From a virus, in IMG/VR virus record IMGVR_UViG_3300048836_000528, positions 1-28,386 of that record: a DNA stretch of 28,386 bases, one strand, 5' to 3'. Below are positions 1 through 7,688 of the stretch, piece after piece (positions within the stretch are counted from its first letter, which is position 1; each line of letters opens with the position of its first letter). The position numbers were made by a program, and so were the translations under genes. Below the pieces are notes generated by a model, which searched no databases, was not told the DNA's origin, and saw only the letters and a list, made by a program, of their open reading frames with translations.

Positions 1-866
1 GGAAGTCCGAGCGCGCACTGCGCAAGGCCAACCCGAACATGGGTATCTCGGTGCTCGAGGACTTCCTGTTCGGGCAGCAGCGATCTGCCGTGCGCACTCC
101 GCGCAAGGCCGGGGTTTTCAAGACCAAGCACCTCAATCTCTGGGTTGCGGCCAGATCGGCCTACTTTGACATCGAGGCGTGGCGACGCTGTCAACGCGAT
201 TGGCTCCCGCCGCGCGCGGACGACGTGCTTGCGCTTGAGCGGCTGCGCGGGAGGAGGGCGATCGCCGGGCTCGACCTTGCGTCGAAGATCGACATTGCGG
301 CGCTCGAGCTACTGATCTTGCCCGAGGGCAGCAAGGCGACACCGGACGATCCGTACATTCGCACGGGCTGGTACTTCCTGCCCGAGGAGACGGTGTCGAA
401 CAACCCGTCCTACACCGATTGGCACAGCAAGGAGCTGCTGTCCGCTAACCCGGGCAACATCATCGACTACGACGAGATCCTGCTGAAGCTCGAGGAGATC
501 AGCAAGATCCTGCAGCTGGAGCAGGTCCCCTACGACCCGCATCAGGCGAACTACTTCGTCACCACCGCCCTGAAGGCGGGGATGCCGATGCTCGAGTACC
601 GGCAGATCGTGCTCAACATGAGCGAGCCGATGAAGGAGCTCGACGCGGTCACCCGCGCCGGCACCATCGCGCATGGCGGCTGCGCCGTCATGGAATGGCA
701 AATGAACAACGTCGTCGCGACGCTGGACGCCAAGGACAATGTCTACCCGCGTAAGCCGCGGGCCGAGGCCAAGATCGACAACCCAGTCGCGCTGATCATG
801 GCGCTGGGCGCGTCAATGGTCGGCAATGAATCAACCCAGTCGTTCTGGGAGGTAATGAACGCATGA
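1..866 (+). CDS. terL: Terminase large subunit, C-terminal part (cut by window edge)
   Basis: The frame is open from the window edge (first full codon at base 3) and shows about 287 residues of the packaging motor. In this family an N-terminal ATPase pumps DNA into the prohead and a C-terminal RNase H-like nuclease cuts the concatemer; only the nuclease half is visible, so the Walker motifs lie upstream. Nuclease signs are the GLDLASKIDIAAL strand with its leading Asp, a YDPHQ segment in the middle, and a late KIDNPVALIMALGASM segment matching the last acidic strand. The ATG at base 39 is internal and not the start. The stop overlaps the next start by ATGA. The position just before the portal gene agrees. 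The family (HK97-type Terminase_1) is assigned from sequence style and context. Confidence 0.9.
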   Translation, partial: KSERALRKANPNMGISVLEDFLFGQQRSAVRTPRKAGVFKTKHLNLWVAARSAYFDIEAWRRCQRDWLPPRADDVLALERLRGRRAIAGLDLASKIDIAALELLILPEGSKATPDDPYIRTGWYFLPEETVSNNPSYTDWHSKELLSANPGNIIDYDEILLKLEEISKILQLEQVPYDPHQANYFVTTALKAGMPMLEYRQIVLNMSEPMKELDAVTRAGTIAHGGCAVMEWQMNNVVATLDAKDNVYPRKPRAEAKIDNPVALIMALGASMVGNESTQSFWEVMNA

Positions 867-1060
867 CACTGAAATCGCCGCAGCCGCCTCTCTCCGAGCG
901 GGCGGGTGCGTTTGTGCGCGCGATCGCGCCTGACATCACTGCCGGGATTGGCGCTGCGCTGTTCGTTGCGGGTGTCGACATGATCCACCGCCCCTCGGCC
1001 ATGATCGTGGCCGGGCTGCTTTGCCTTGCGGTGAGCTTGGCGGCGGCGCGGCGCATCTGA
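863..1060 (+). CDS. Small two-helix membrane protein between terminase and portal
   Basis: This 65-residue protein starts at an ATG overlapping the terminase stop (ATGA) and ends overlapping the portal start (TGATG), so it is translationally coupled on both sides and very likely real. A polar N-terminus of about 22 residues is followed by two hydrophobic stretches, roughly residues 23-40 and 45-62, separated by a short MIHRPS turn, and then a basic RRI end. It looks like a hairpin inner-membrane protein. I do not recognise the family. Small proteins at this position occur in other HK97-like genomes, but I know of no established function. Membrane placement is inferred from hydrophobicity only. 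Confidence 0.75.
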   Translation: MTLKSPQPPLSERAGAFVRAIAPDITAGIGAALFVAGVDMIHRPSAMIVAGLLCLAVSLAAARRI

Positions 1061-2313
1061 TGCGAGGATTTCTCGGGAGCCTGCTCGCTCCGCCTTCGGG
1101 CGGCGAGGCGAAGATGTCGAGCCGGGATCTGTTGCGGATCATGTCGCGCGGCAGCATGTCGCGGTCCGGAGAGCGGGTCACCTGGGAGCGCGCGCTGCAG
1201 GTCATGACGATGCTCGCCTGCGCGCGGGTCATCGCCGAAGGCGTGTCGCAGGTGCCGTGGAAGGTGCATGTGGGCGGCCCCGGGCGGATGGAGGCGACGG
1301 ACCACCCGGTCTACGACCTGCTTTATCGCCGGCCGAACTCGTGGCAGACCAGCTTCGAGTTCCGCGAGACGTTGATGTTCCACACGGTGCTCGGGGGCAA
1401 TGCCTTCTTGCAGAAGCTGCGGGTGGGCAGCGCGCGCAGGCTGGCCGCGATCGAACCGTTCGAGCCAGGCTACATGCGGGTCGAGCAGGACGGTAGCCGC
1501 CGCCTCCGGTACCACTACCGCCCCGAAGGCGGCAGCGAACGAGAGATCCCGGCCGAGGATGTCTGGCACGTGCGCGGGCCGAGCTGGAACAGCTGGCTGG
1601 GGCTCGACATCACCCGGCTTGCCCGTGAGGCGATCGGGCTGAGCCTTGCCACCGAGAGCGCGCATGCGGACCTGCACAAGGGCGGGGCGCGGGTTTCGGG
1701 GATCTACACGGTCAAGCCGCAGCTCTCGCCCGAGAAGTTCGCCCAGCTCGCTGCCTGGATGGACCAGTACAAGGCGGGCGGCCCGCGCGAGGGCGAGACC
1801 CTGCTGCTCGACAACGAAGCGAAGTTCGAGAAGACCTCGATGTCCGGGGTCGACGCCCAGCACCTCGAGACCCGGCGCTACCAGGTCGAGGAGGTCTGCC
1901 GCGCGATGCGGGTGATGCCGATCATGGTCGGCCAGTCCGACAAGGCAGCCACCTATGCCAGCGCGGAGCAGATGTTCCTCGCTCACGTCGTGCACACCCT
2001 GATGCCCTGGTACGAGCGGCTCGAGCAATCGGCCGACGTCAACCTGCTGACCCCCGAGGAGCGCGCGGCGGGCTTCTACACCAAGTTCAATCCCAACGCG
2101 CTGATGCGCGGCGCGGCGAAGGATCGCGGGGACTTCTACGCCAAGGCGCTGGGCGCGGGCGGCACGCCGGCGTGGATGACGCAGGACGAAGTCCGCGGGC
2201 TCGAGGAGCTTGCGCCGCGCGGCGGCCCGGCCGACGAGCTAAGCCGCGGCGCAATGAACCCGGCAGCCGATCCCGGCTCGCCTGACGACGAGGAAGACGA
2301 TGCGGACAATTGA
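1060..2313 (+). CDS. Portal protein, HK97 family
   Basis: The portal forms the dodecameric ring at one capsid vertex, through which the terminase loads DNA and to which the connector proteins dock. The chosen ATG at 1060 overlaps the preceding stop (TGATG) and gives 418 residues, close to the usual 380-430 of the HK97 portal family. An in-frame TTG at 1021 would extend it but lies wholly inside the previous gene. Family features visible are an early conserved stretch near SQVPWKV, HPVYDLLYRRPN, a middle GLDITRLAREAI segment and a late FNPNALMRG motif followed by an acidic tail. The 3' end overlaps the protease start by 14 bases. Order terminase, portal, protease, capsid is diagnostic. Confidence 0.92.
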   Translation: MRGFLGSLLAPPSGGEAKMSSRDLLRIMSRGSMSRSGERVTWERALQVMTMLACARVIAEGVSQVPWKVHVGGPGRMEATDHPVYDLLYRRPNSWQTSFEFRETLMFHTVLGGNAFLQKLRVGSARRLAAIEPFEPGYMRVEQDGSRRLRYHYRPEGGSEREIPAEDVWHVRGPSWNSWLGLDITRLAREAIGLSLATESAHADLHKGGARVSGIYTVKPQLSPEKFAQLAAWMDQYKAGGPREGETLLLDNEAKFEKTSMSGVDAQHLETRRYQVEEVCRAMRVMPIMVGQSDKAATYASAEQMFLAHVVHTLMPWYERLEQSADVNLLTPEERAAGFYTKFNPNALMRGAAKDRGDFYAKALGAGGTPAWMTQDEVRGLEELAPRGGPADELSRGAMNPAADPGSPDDEEDDADN

Positions 2314-3037
2314 GCGCGGCCTGATCGAGGTGAAGTCGGGCGGGATCCAGCGCAGCGAGTTTCCGCTGCGCGAGGTGAAGTTCGCCGGCGACGACGGGCA
2401 GGAAGGGCGCACCTTCACCGGCTACGGCGCGGTGTTCGGCAACCTCGATTCCTACGGCGACGTGATCGAGAAGGGCGCCTTCAAGAAAACGATCCGCGAG
2501 GCCAAGCGCACCGGCAACTGGCCGGCGATGCTGATGCAGCACGGCGGTTGGGCGATGTCGGCCGACGATCTGACCCCGGTCGGGATCTACACCGAGATGG
2601 ACGAGGACGACAACGGGCTCCTCGTCACCGGCGTGATCGCCGACACCCAGCGCGGCAACGAGGCGCTGGGCCTGATGAAGATGAAGCCGCGGCCGGCGCT
2701 GACCGGCCTGTCGATCGGCTACCGCGCCAAGAAGTTCACCATGGGCACCAAGCCCGAGGAACCGCGCCGGACACTGCACGAGGTCGAACTGGTCGAGATC
2801 AGCCTCGTCACCTTCCCGGCCAACCCCAAGGCCCGCATCGGCTCGATCAAATCGGGCGGCGGGCTGACCATCCGAGATGCGGAGAGCGCCCTGCGGGATG
2901 CGGGCTTCTCCTCGAACGAAGCCAAGGCGATCGTCGCCAAAGGCTTCACGGCGATCGATCACCGGGAGGGTGATGATCAGCTCCAGCGTCTGAACGACGC
3001 GACCACCGACCTGCTGAAAGCGCTGCAGGTTCGCTGA
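2300..3037 (+). CDS. Prohead protease, HK97 family (peptidase S78)
   Basis: This 245-residue maturation protease is packed inside the prohead and cleaves the capsid protein's N-terminal delta domain before DNA packaging. S78 signs are the start of the fold at FTGYGAVFGNLDSYGDVI, a catalytic His in MLMQHGGWAMS, a catalytic Ser in PALTGLSIGYRAKK, and the strand EVELVEISLVTFPANPKARI. The C-terminal 50 residues look like a linker or scaffold tail, ending in a short helix (LQRLNDATTDLLKALQ). The ATG lies inside the 3' end of the portal gene, as is common. Capsid protein follows after a 24-base gap with a good ribosome binding site. Confidence 0.92.
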   Translation: MRTIERGLIEVKSGGIQRSEFPLREVKFAGDDGQEGRTFTGYGAVFGNLDSYGDVIEKGAFKKTIREAKRTGNWPAMLMQHGGWAMSADDLTPVGIYTEMDEDDNGLLVTGVIADTQRGNEALGLMKMKPRPALTGLSIGYRAKKFTMGTKPEEPRRTLHEVELVEISLVTFPANPKARIGSIKSGGGLTIRDAESALRDAGFSSNEAKAIVAKGFTAIDHREGDDQLQRLNDATTDLLKALQVR

Positions 3038-3061
3038 CCTCCACTCCCGAAAGGAAAGACC

Positions 3062-4468
3062 ATGAAGACCAAGAACCTGCTGGAGCAGGATAGCTCCTTC
3101 GCGCCCCTCGAACAGAAGGACGCGGGCCTCCCGACCGATCCGGCCATTGCCATCAAGCAGATCGCCGAGGCGGTCGAGGCGTTCAAGGCCAGCCACTCCG
3201 AAGAGATGGCCGAGCTGAAGAAGAAGGGCACCGCCGACCCGGTCCTGCTCGAACGTCTCAGCAAAATCGACACGCAGCTCAACACCGCGACCGAGGCGAA
3301 GACCGCACTCGAAGCAGCGATCGCGGCAGAGCGCAAGGAGCGCGAAGATCTCGAGCTGCGCCTCCAGCGCCACGACATCAAGGGCGACGGCGACGCCGCG
3401 AAGGGTGCGCTCGAGCTGAAGGAGTTCAACCTGGCGGCGGCTGCCATTGCGGCGGACCGTAAGCGCAACTTCACCCCGCTCGACCAGAAGGCCTTCGACG
3501 AGTACCGCGCGGTTGCCGTAAAGCATATGCGGCTCGGCAAGGACGCGCTCGACGCGGACGAGCTGAAGGCGATGTCGGTCGGCTCGGATGCGGACGGCGG
3601 CTACCTCGTCACCCCCGATACCACCGGGCGCATGGTCAAGAAGATCTTCGAGACCAGCGACATCCGCGCGATCGCCAATGTCCAGGCCATTTCCAGTGAC
3701 AAGCTGGAAGGGTCGGAGGACCTCGAGGAAGCCGGCGCGGGTTGGGTCGGAGAGACCGAAAGCCGATCCGAGACCGGCACGCCCAAGCTGGGCGAGTGGG
3801 AAATTCCGGTGCACGAGATGTATGCCGAGCCGCGCGCCACGCAGAAGCTGCTTGACGACGCTTCGGTCGACGTCGAAGCTTGGCTGGGTGACAAGGTGGG
3901 CATGCGCTTCGGCCGCATCGAGAACCTCGCCTTCGTCAAGGGCAACGGGATCCGCAAGCCGCGCGGCTTCGCCAGCTACGAGGTCGAGGCCGACGAGGGC
4001 AACGGCGTCCCCTGGGGCAAGATCGGCTTCGTGAAGTCGGGCGCGAACGGCGCATTTGTCGCGTCGAATCCGGCCGACCGTATCCACGATCTCATCGGCC
4101 TGCTCAAGTCCGCCTACCTTCAGGGTGCGACCTTCGTCACCAAGCGGCAGATCGTCACCTTGATCCGCAAGTTCAAGGACGGCCAAGGTCAGTACCTCTG
4201 GCAGCCGAGCCTTGTGCTTGGCGAGCCCGAGCAGCTGGCCGGCTTCCCGATCGTGCGCGCCGAGGATCTCGACGCTCCGGCGGCGGGTTCGCTCTCGCTG
4301 TGGTTCGGCAACTTCCGCGAAGGCTATCAGGTCGTCGAACGCCAGGGCACGCGCACGCTGCGCGATCCCTTCACCAGCAAGCCCTTCGTCAAGTTCTATT
4401 CGACCCGCCGCGTCGGCGGCGGGGTAGTGAACTTCGAGGCGCTGAAGGCGATGCAGTTCTCGGCCTAA
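3062..4468 (+). CDS. Major capsid protein, HK97 fold
   Basis: This 468-residue protein builds the icosahedral head. Residues 1 to about 110 are charged and coiled-coil-like (the delta domain acting as internal scaffold). The mature HK97 fold should begin near residue 165-175, just before the conserved SDADGGYLVTPDT stretch where the S78 protease normally cuts. Further family marks are LEEAGAGWVGETESR, the E-loop region, a late LAGFPIVRAEDL and the C-terminal RRVGGGVVNFEALKAM strand. The start has a strong Shine-Dalgarno (GGAAAG at 3051-3056) and, unlike its neighbours, is not overlapped, which suits a protein needed in hundreds of copies. A terminator-like hairpin follows. Confidence 0.95.
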   Translation: MKTKNLLEQDSSFAPLEQKDAGLPTDPAIAIKQIAEAVEAFKASHSEEMAELKKKGTADPVLLERLSKIDTQLNTATEAKTALEAAIAAERKEREDLELRLQRHDIKGDGDAAKGALELKEFNLAAAAIAADRKRNFTPLDQKAFDEYRAVAVKHMRLGKDALDADELKAMSVGSDADGGYLVTPDTTGRMVKKIFETSDIRAIANVQAISSDKLEGSEDLEEAGAGWVGETESRSETGTPKLGEWEIPVHEMYAEPRATQKLLDDASVDVEAWLGDKVGMRFGRIENLAFVKGNGIRKPRGFASYEVEADEGNGVPWGKIGFVKSGANGAFVASNPADRIHDLIGLLKSAYLQGATFVTKRQIVTLIRKFKDGQGQYLWQPSLVLGEPEQLAGFPIVRAEDLDAPAAGSLSLWFGNFREGYQVVERQGTRTLRDPFTSKPFVKFYSTRRVGGGVVNFEALKAMQFSA

Positions 4469-4489
4469 GGCCGAGCCCACATTCCGCGA

Positions 4490-4518
4490 GGGGCGGCGTC
4501 ACTGACGTCGCCCCTTTT
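4490..4518 (+). terminator. Terminator-like hairpin after the capsid gene
   Basis: An 11-base stem (4490-4500 with 4504-4514, one G-T wobble) closes on a three-base ACT loop and is followed by TTTT at 4515-4518. It sits between the capsid gene and the next gene of the same operon. This fits a partial terminator that lowers downstream transcription relative to the capsid gene, or that stabilises the 3' end of the capsid mRNA. The short T-run suggests incomplete termination. Confidence 0.7.
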
Positions 4519-4548
4519 GCTTTCCCCAGCTCCCCAATGGAGGCTTCA

Positions 4549-4983
4549 ATGCACACCATCACTGAAAACATCGAGATCCGCGAAGTCGGCGCGCCTGTCG
4601 CCGCCGGCGCGACGATCGACAACAGCTCCGACCGCATCGACATGGACGATTACGAGAGCGTCACCTTCATCGCGGTTATCACCGACAGCGTCGCCACTGG
4701 CGTTGCCGCTCTCACCATCGAGAGCAACGACGCAGACAGCGACAGCGGCATGGCCGCGATCACCGGTGCCGTCGCCACCGTCACCAGCGTGGCCAACGAT
4801 GACGTCAACGACAAGCTCCTGATCGTCGAAGTCCGCAACCCGGGCAAGCGCTTCGTCCAAGCGGTGCGCACCTCGCTCACTGCGAACATCGCCTACGGGT
4901 CGGTGATCGCACTGCTCACGCCGCGTCGCCGGCCGGTGGTCGATCACACCACCGTCGCGGACATCGCCCGCGTCAGCGACTAA
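4549..4983 (+). CDS. Capsid-adjacent structural protein of unknown role
   Basis: This 144-residue protein starts at the ATG at 4549, chosen because GGAGG (4539-4543) lies five bases upstream; an in-frame ATG at 4537 overlaps that site and is less likely. The sequence is beta-rich, with segments such as YESVTFIAVITDS, TVTSVANDDVNDKLLIVEV and a conserved-looking NPGKRFVQAVRT core ending in an arginine patch (PRRRP). It has no Cys. From memory, similar short beta proteins directly follow the capsid gene in other siphoviruses, where they are usually left unnamed; a head decoration or neck protein is a reasonable guess but unproven. Spacing to the connector gene is three bases. Confidence 0.8.
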   Translation: MHTITENIEIREVGAPVAAGATIDNSSDRIDMDDYESVTFIAVITDSVATGVAALTIESNDADSDSGMAAITGAVATVTSVANDDVNDKLLIVEVRNPGKRFVQAVRTSLTANIAYGSVIALLTPRRRPVVDHTTVADIARVSD

Positions 4984-4986
4984 CCG

Positions 4987-5583
4987 ATGCGCGCGCAAAA
5001 GCCGGAGCGGGTGACCGCTCCGGCAACCGCCCTGATCACACTTGCTGAGGTCAAGCAGTACCTGCGGATCGAGGAAGACGAGATCGCGGAAGATCTGCTG
5101 CTCGGGTCGCTAATCCTTTCAGCGACGAATACGCTTGATGGCTATTCCGGACTGCTCGGCCGGGCGCTGGTCGACCAGCAATGGCGCCAGCGTTTCTCCG
5201 ACTTCCCCGAGGGCGACCTGCTGCCCCTTCCACTCGGCACCGTCCGCACCCCGCCGGTCGTTACCTACCGCGACACACTCGGCGGCGAGCAGAGTTTCAC
5301 TGCCTTCCACCTCGTCACCACCGCGCTCGGCCCGGCGATCGAGCTGCAGGATGGCGCAACCTGGCCGCAGACCGCGACGCGGCCGGATGCGGTCACAGTC
5401 ACCTGGACCGCGGGCTACGGCCCCGCTCCCGCTGACGTGCCCGAGATCTTCCGCACCGCCGCGCTGCAGCTGATCGCACACTGGTACGGCACGCGCGAGA
5501 CGGTCAACGTCGGCAACATCGTGACCGAGGTCCCATGGGGCCTGCGCCAGACGATCGCCGCGATGGGCGCGGTGACCGGCTGA
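4987..5583 (+). CDS. Head-tail connector, phiE125 gp8 / HK97 gp6-like
   Basis: This 198-residue protein belongs to the adaptor class whose ring docks under the portal. The N-terminal third has the typical helical pattern ITLAEVKQYLRIEEDEIAED, then LLLGSLILSATNTLDGYSG. It is followed by a beta region with the hallmark LPLPLGTVRTPPVVTY strand and a WTAGYGPAPADVPEIFRTA segment. The C-terminal helix LQLIAHWYGTRET closes the fold. These features match the phiE125 gp8 family, which is longer than HK97 gp6 itself. It starts three bases after the previous stop and ends one base before the next start, so all these genes are co-translated. Confidence 0.88.
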   Translation: MRAQKPERVTAPATALITLAEVKQYLRIEEDEIAEDLLLGSLILSATNTLDGYSGLLGRALVDQQWRQRFSDFPEGDLLPLPLGTVRTPPVVTYRDTLGGEQSFTAFHLVTTALGPAIELQDGATWPQTATRPDAVTVTWTAGYGPAPADVPEIFRTAALQLIAHWYGTRETVNVGNIVTEVPWGLRQTIAAMGAVTG

Positions 5584-5584
5584 G

Positions 5585-5929
5585 ATGCTCAAGTCTGGCA
5601 ACCTCGAACGCCGCATCACACTGCTGCGGCGCGAGCTCACTCATGACGGCCTGCAAAGAGTCGAGACTTGGACGACACTCGGAAACCGTTGGGCCTCACG
5701 CAAGCCCCTGCCGGGCGGCGAACGTAGCGAGGGCGAGGGGCGGCGCAGCTTTGGCCGCTATTCGCTCTGGCTGCGCTGGGACAGTCTGAGCCGCACCCTC
5801 ACGGCGGCCGACGCCGTGGCAATCGACGGCCAGCGTTACGAGCTGCTGCAACCACCGCTCGAGATCGGCCGGCGCGAAGGCGTGGAGTTGCTGGTCGAGG
5901 GCACAGGTGAAGAATGGTGCGCGCCATGA
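5585..5929 (+). CDS. Head closure / head-tail joining protein
   Basis: This 114-residue protein is of the Phage_H_T_join type (SPP1 gp16-like head closure), which forms the stopper ring below the connector. It opens with the family pattern GNLERRITLLRR, followed by a WTTLGNRWASRKPL strand. Further on are RTLTAADAVAIDGQRYELLQ and a closing hydrophobic-acidic stretch. Length is normal (about 110). A Gly/Arg/Glu-rich insert near residues 42-52 (GGERSEGEG) is not typical of the family and probably forms a loop. The stop overlaps the next ATG (ATGA at 5926-5929). Confidence 0.85.
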   Translation: MLKSGNLERRITLLRRELTHDGLQRVETWTTLGNRWASRKPLPGGERSEGEGRRSFGRYSLWLRWDSLSRTLTAADAVAIDGQRYELLQPPLEIGRREGVELLVEGTGEEWCAP

Positions 5930-6423
5930 AGATCGAGGTCTCCGGCTTGGCTGATCTCCAATCGGCGCTGCGCGAGCTGGGTGAACCCAAAGCCGTCCGG
6001 ACCGCGCTCCGCGCGGCGCTGCGCAAAGCGGGCCGCCCAATGCTGGAGGCGGCACAGGCGCGCGTACCGGTCGACAAGGGTGACCTGAGGCGATCGATCA
6101 AGATGGCGGCCGCCAAGGGCGAGAAGGTGGACAGCCCCAAGTTCGGCATCGTGATCGGGATCGATATCAACGAACAGCCGGCAATGATCGTGCCCCGGAA
6201 GAAGCGCGCAAAGGGCAGGCGCGGCGTCACCTATCGTGACCCCGGCGTGGCCGGCGTGGGTCCAATGACAGAATTCGGCACGCCCCAAAAAGGGGCTGAG
6301 CCGTTCATGCGACCTGCCTTCGATACCGAGGGCGAAGCTACGATCCGCCGCTTTGGCGAAGTTGCGGGCCCGGAGATCGAACGGGTCGCTGCACGGCTCG
6401 CCAAGAAGCGAGGGCGGGCATGA
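5926..6423 (+). CDS. HK97 gp10-like tail completion protein
   Basis: The start at 5926 overlaps the previous stop; an ATG four codons earlier (5914) is also in frame but lies deeper in the neighbour. The resulting 165-residue protein has the gp10 family pattern: an N-terminal GLADLQSALREL helix, then ALRKAGRPMLEAAQARVPVDKGDLRRSI, in which the VPVDTG-like motif with following SI is the signature. A later GVGPMTEFGTPQKGAEPFMRPAFD segment carries the E-GT-x-PFMRPA signature. Proteins of this family act at the head-tail joint or tail terminator. A basic stretch (PRKKRAKGRRG) in the middle is longer than usual. The stop overlaps the next ATG. Confidence 0.88.
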   Translation: MKIEVSGLADLQSALRELGEPKAVRTALRAALRKAGRPMLEAAQARVPVDKGDLRRSIKMAAAKGEKVDSPKFGIVIGIDINEQPAMIVPRKKRAKGRRGVTYRDPGVAGVGPMTEFGTPQKGAEPFMRPAFDTEGEATIRRFGEVAGPEIERVAARLAKKRGRA

Positions 6424-6809
6424 GCTGGGAAGAGGCCGTGGTTTTGCGGCTGATGGCCAATAGCGCCGTTGCTGCCATCGCTGGTCAGAACATCGAATGG
6501 GACGAACGCGCACCGGATGCGCCGCTTCCCGCGATCATGCTGCAGACCATCACGGACGCGCAGCCTCAGAACAATGACGGCTTTGATCCCTTCTGGCCAA
6601 CGCGGGTGCAGGTGAACTGCCTCGCGCCGGACAAGAAAACGGCGGTTGCCCTGCGCAAAGCGGTCATCCCCGTGCTGGTCGCAGCCGGCGAACAGGACGG
6701 CGTCATCTTCCTGCAAAGCTTCGTCGACGGCGGCGGGTCCGACGCCGAGCGAACCACAACCGGCCGCATCTGCCGCGACCGGACCGACCTCATCATCTGG
6801 CACAACTAG
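6420..6809 (+). CDS. Tail terminator / DUF3168-like protein
   Basis: This 129-residue protein matches the DUF3168 style of tail completion proteins (equivalent to g8 in the RcGTA gene-transfer agent). It shows an N-terminal helix EEAVVLRLMANSAVAAIAG, the strand PLPAIMLQTI, a central VQVNCLAPDKKTAVALRKAV segment and a C-terminal RTDLIIWH strand. Such proteins cap the tail tube and join it to the head. The ATG overlaps the preceding stop; the stop TAG is itself part of the AGGAG ribosome binding site of the major tail gene that follows. Confidence 0.85.
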   Translation: MSWEEAVVLRLMANSAVAAIAGQNIEWDERAPDAPLPAIMLQTITDAQPQNNDGFDPFWPTRVQVNCLAPDKKTAVALRKAVIPVLVAAGEQDGVIFLQSFVDGGGSDAERTTTGRICRDRTDLIIWHN

Positions 6810-6819
6810 GAGACAGCCG

Positions 6820-7260
6820 ATGGCACTTTCCAAGACTACGCACGGCTTCGGTTCGGAGCTGTGGATCAAGATCGGCGCAGGCGCCCTGACCAAAGTCGCC
6901 GAAGTCGATGACATCCCCGAGCTGCCGACCTCGGCCGAGCGCGAGCTTTACGAGACGTCGAGCTTCGACACCGAGGAATACAAGGAGTGGAAGAAGCTCC
7001 CGCTGAAGGACGGGGTGCCGATCACCATCCGCGGCAACTATGTCATCAACTCGGCCTCGGACGCTCTCCTCCAGTCGGCCGACGACGAAGAGGGTGCCTG
7101 CGAATATCGCATCATCCTGCAGGAAGGCGCAGACGTCTACCACTGCGAAGGCAGCGGGCTGTTCTACAACCTGAAGCGGATGAATCCGAAGGACGCCAAG
7201 CGCACCTTCGAAATCACGCTCAAGCCGGTTGACGCCGCAGCCATCGAAGAGCCCGCGTAA
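6820..7260 (+). CDS. Major tail (tube) protein
   Basis: This 146-residue protein builds the tail tube. The ATG at 6820 has AGGAGA at 6808-6813, seven bases away, a stronger site than most neighbours, as expected for an abundant subunit. Features of the tail tube superfamily are the N-terminal strand GFGSELWIKI, the EVDDIPELPTSAERELYETSSFDTEE loop region, a central GVPITIRGNYV strand and a C-terminal AKRTFEITLKPV strand. The gene stop TAA overlaps the chaperone start by one base (TAATG). Position between tail terminator and the chaperone pair is diagnostic. Confidence 0.88.
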   Translation: MALSKTTHGFGSELWIKIGAGALTKVAEVDDIPELPTSAERELYETSSFDTEEYKEWKKLPLKDGVPITIRGNYVINSASDALLQSADDEEGACEYRIILQEGADVYHCEGSGLFYNLKRMNPKDAKRTFEITLKPVDAAAIEEPA

Positions 7261-7688
7261 TGAGCAGGCTCGACGAAAAGCGCTTCACCGCGCTCGGTGT
7301 AGAGTGGATCGCTCGCTTTGATTTCAACTCCACCTGCGCGATCGAGGAGGAAACCGGCGACAGCTTCTACTCGATCGCCGCGCCGTTCCTCGGCCAGATG
7401 GATGAAGCGAATGCAAGCGATCCTGAAAAGGTGCTCGCGGCGCTGGGCGGCCGCTACAATTCGCGGATCCGCCTGCTGCTCTTCCATGCCTTGTCCGGAC
7501 AGCACGAACTGACGATTGAGGAAGTCGGCGACATCATCGGCGACATCGGCCTCCAGTCCGCCTTGGTGGTTGTGCTCTGGGCAATCGCCAGGGGGCTTGG
7601 CGCCGACGATGAGGACGCTGAGGGAAACGGGAAGACGACACCGGTCGGCAACCGTCGACAGCGGAAAGCCGCCGCAAAGGCTGGCTAG
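7260..7688 (+). CDS. Tail assembly chaperone, short form (G-like)
   Basis: This is the 142-residue product of unshifted translation. It resembles the GTA-gp10-like tail chaperones: ALGVEWIARFDFNSTCAIEEE near the N-terminus, a helical core (EKVLAALGGRYNSRIRLLLFHAL) and ELTIEEVGDIIGDIGLQSALVVVLW. The last 20 residues, after the slippery site, are basic and low complexity, as expected for the tail of a terminating form. In lambda, gpG coats the tape measure protein while gpGT recruits tail tube subunits. The gene lies directly between the major tail protein and the tape measure gene, the standard place for such a pair. Confidence 0.87.
   Translation: MSRLDEKRFTALGVEWIARFDFNSTCAIEEETGDSFYSIAAPFLGQMDEANASDPEKVLAALGGRYNSRIRLLLFHALSGQHELTIEEVGDIIGDIGLQSALVVVLWAIARGLGADDEDAEGNGKTTPVGNRRQRKAAAKAG

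Noticed and set aside
2087-4480. Very long minus-strand open frame (797 codons) opposite portal, protease and capsid genes
   Set aside because: It is the complement of strongly recognised genes in GC-rich DNA, where antisense frames stay open; its product is low complexity and has no ribosome site or family features.
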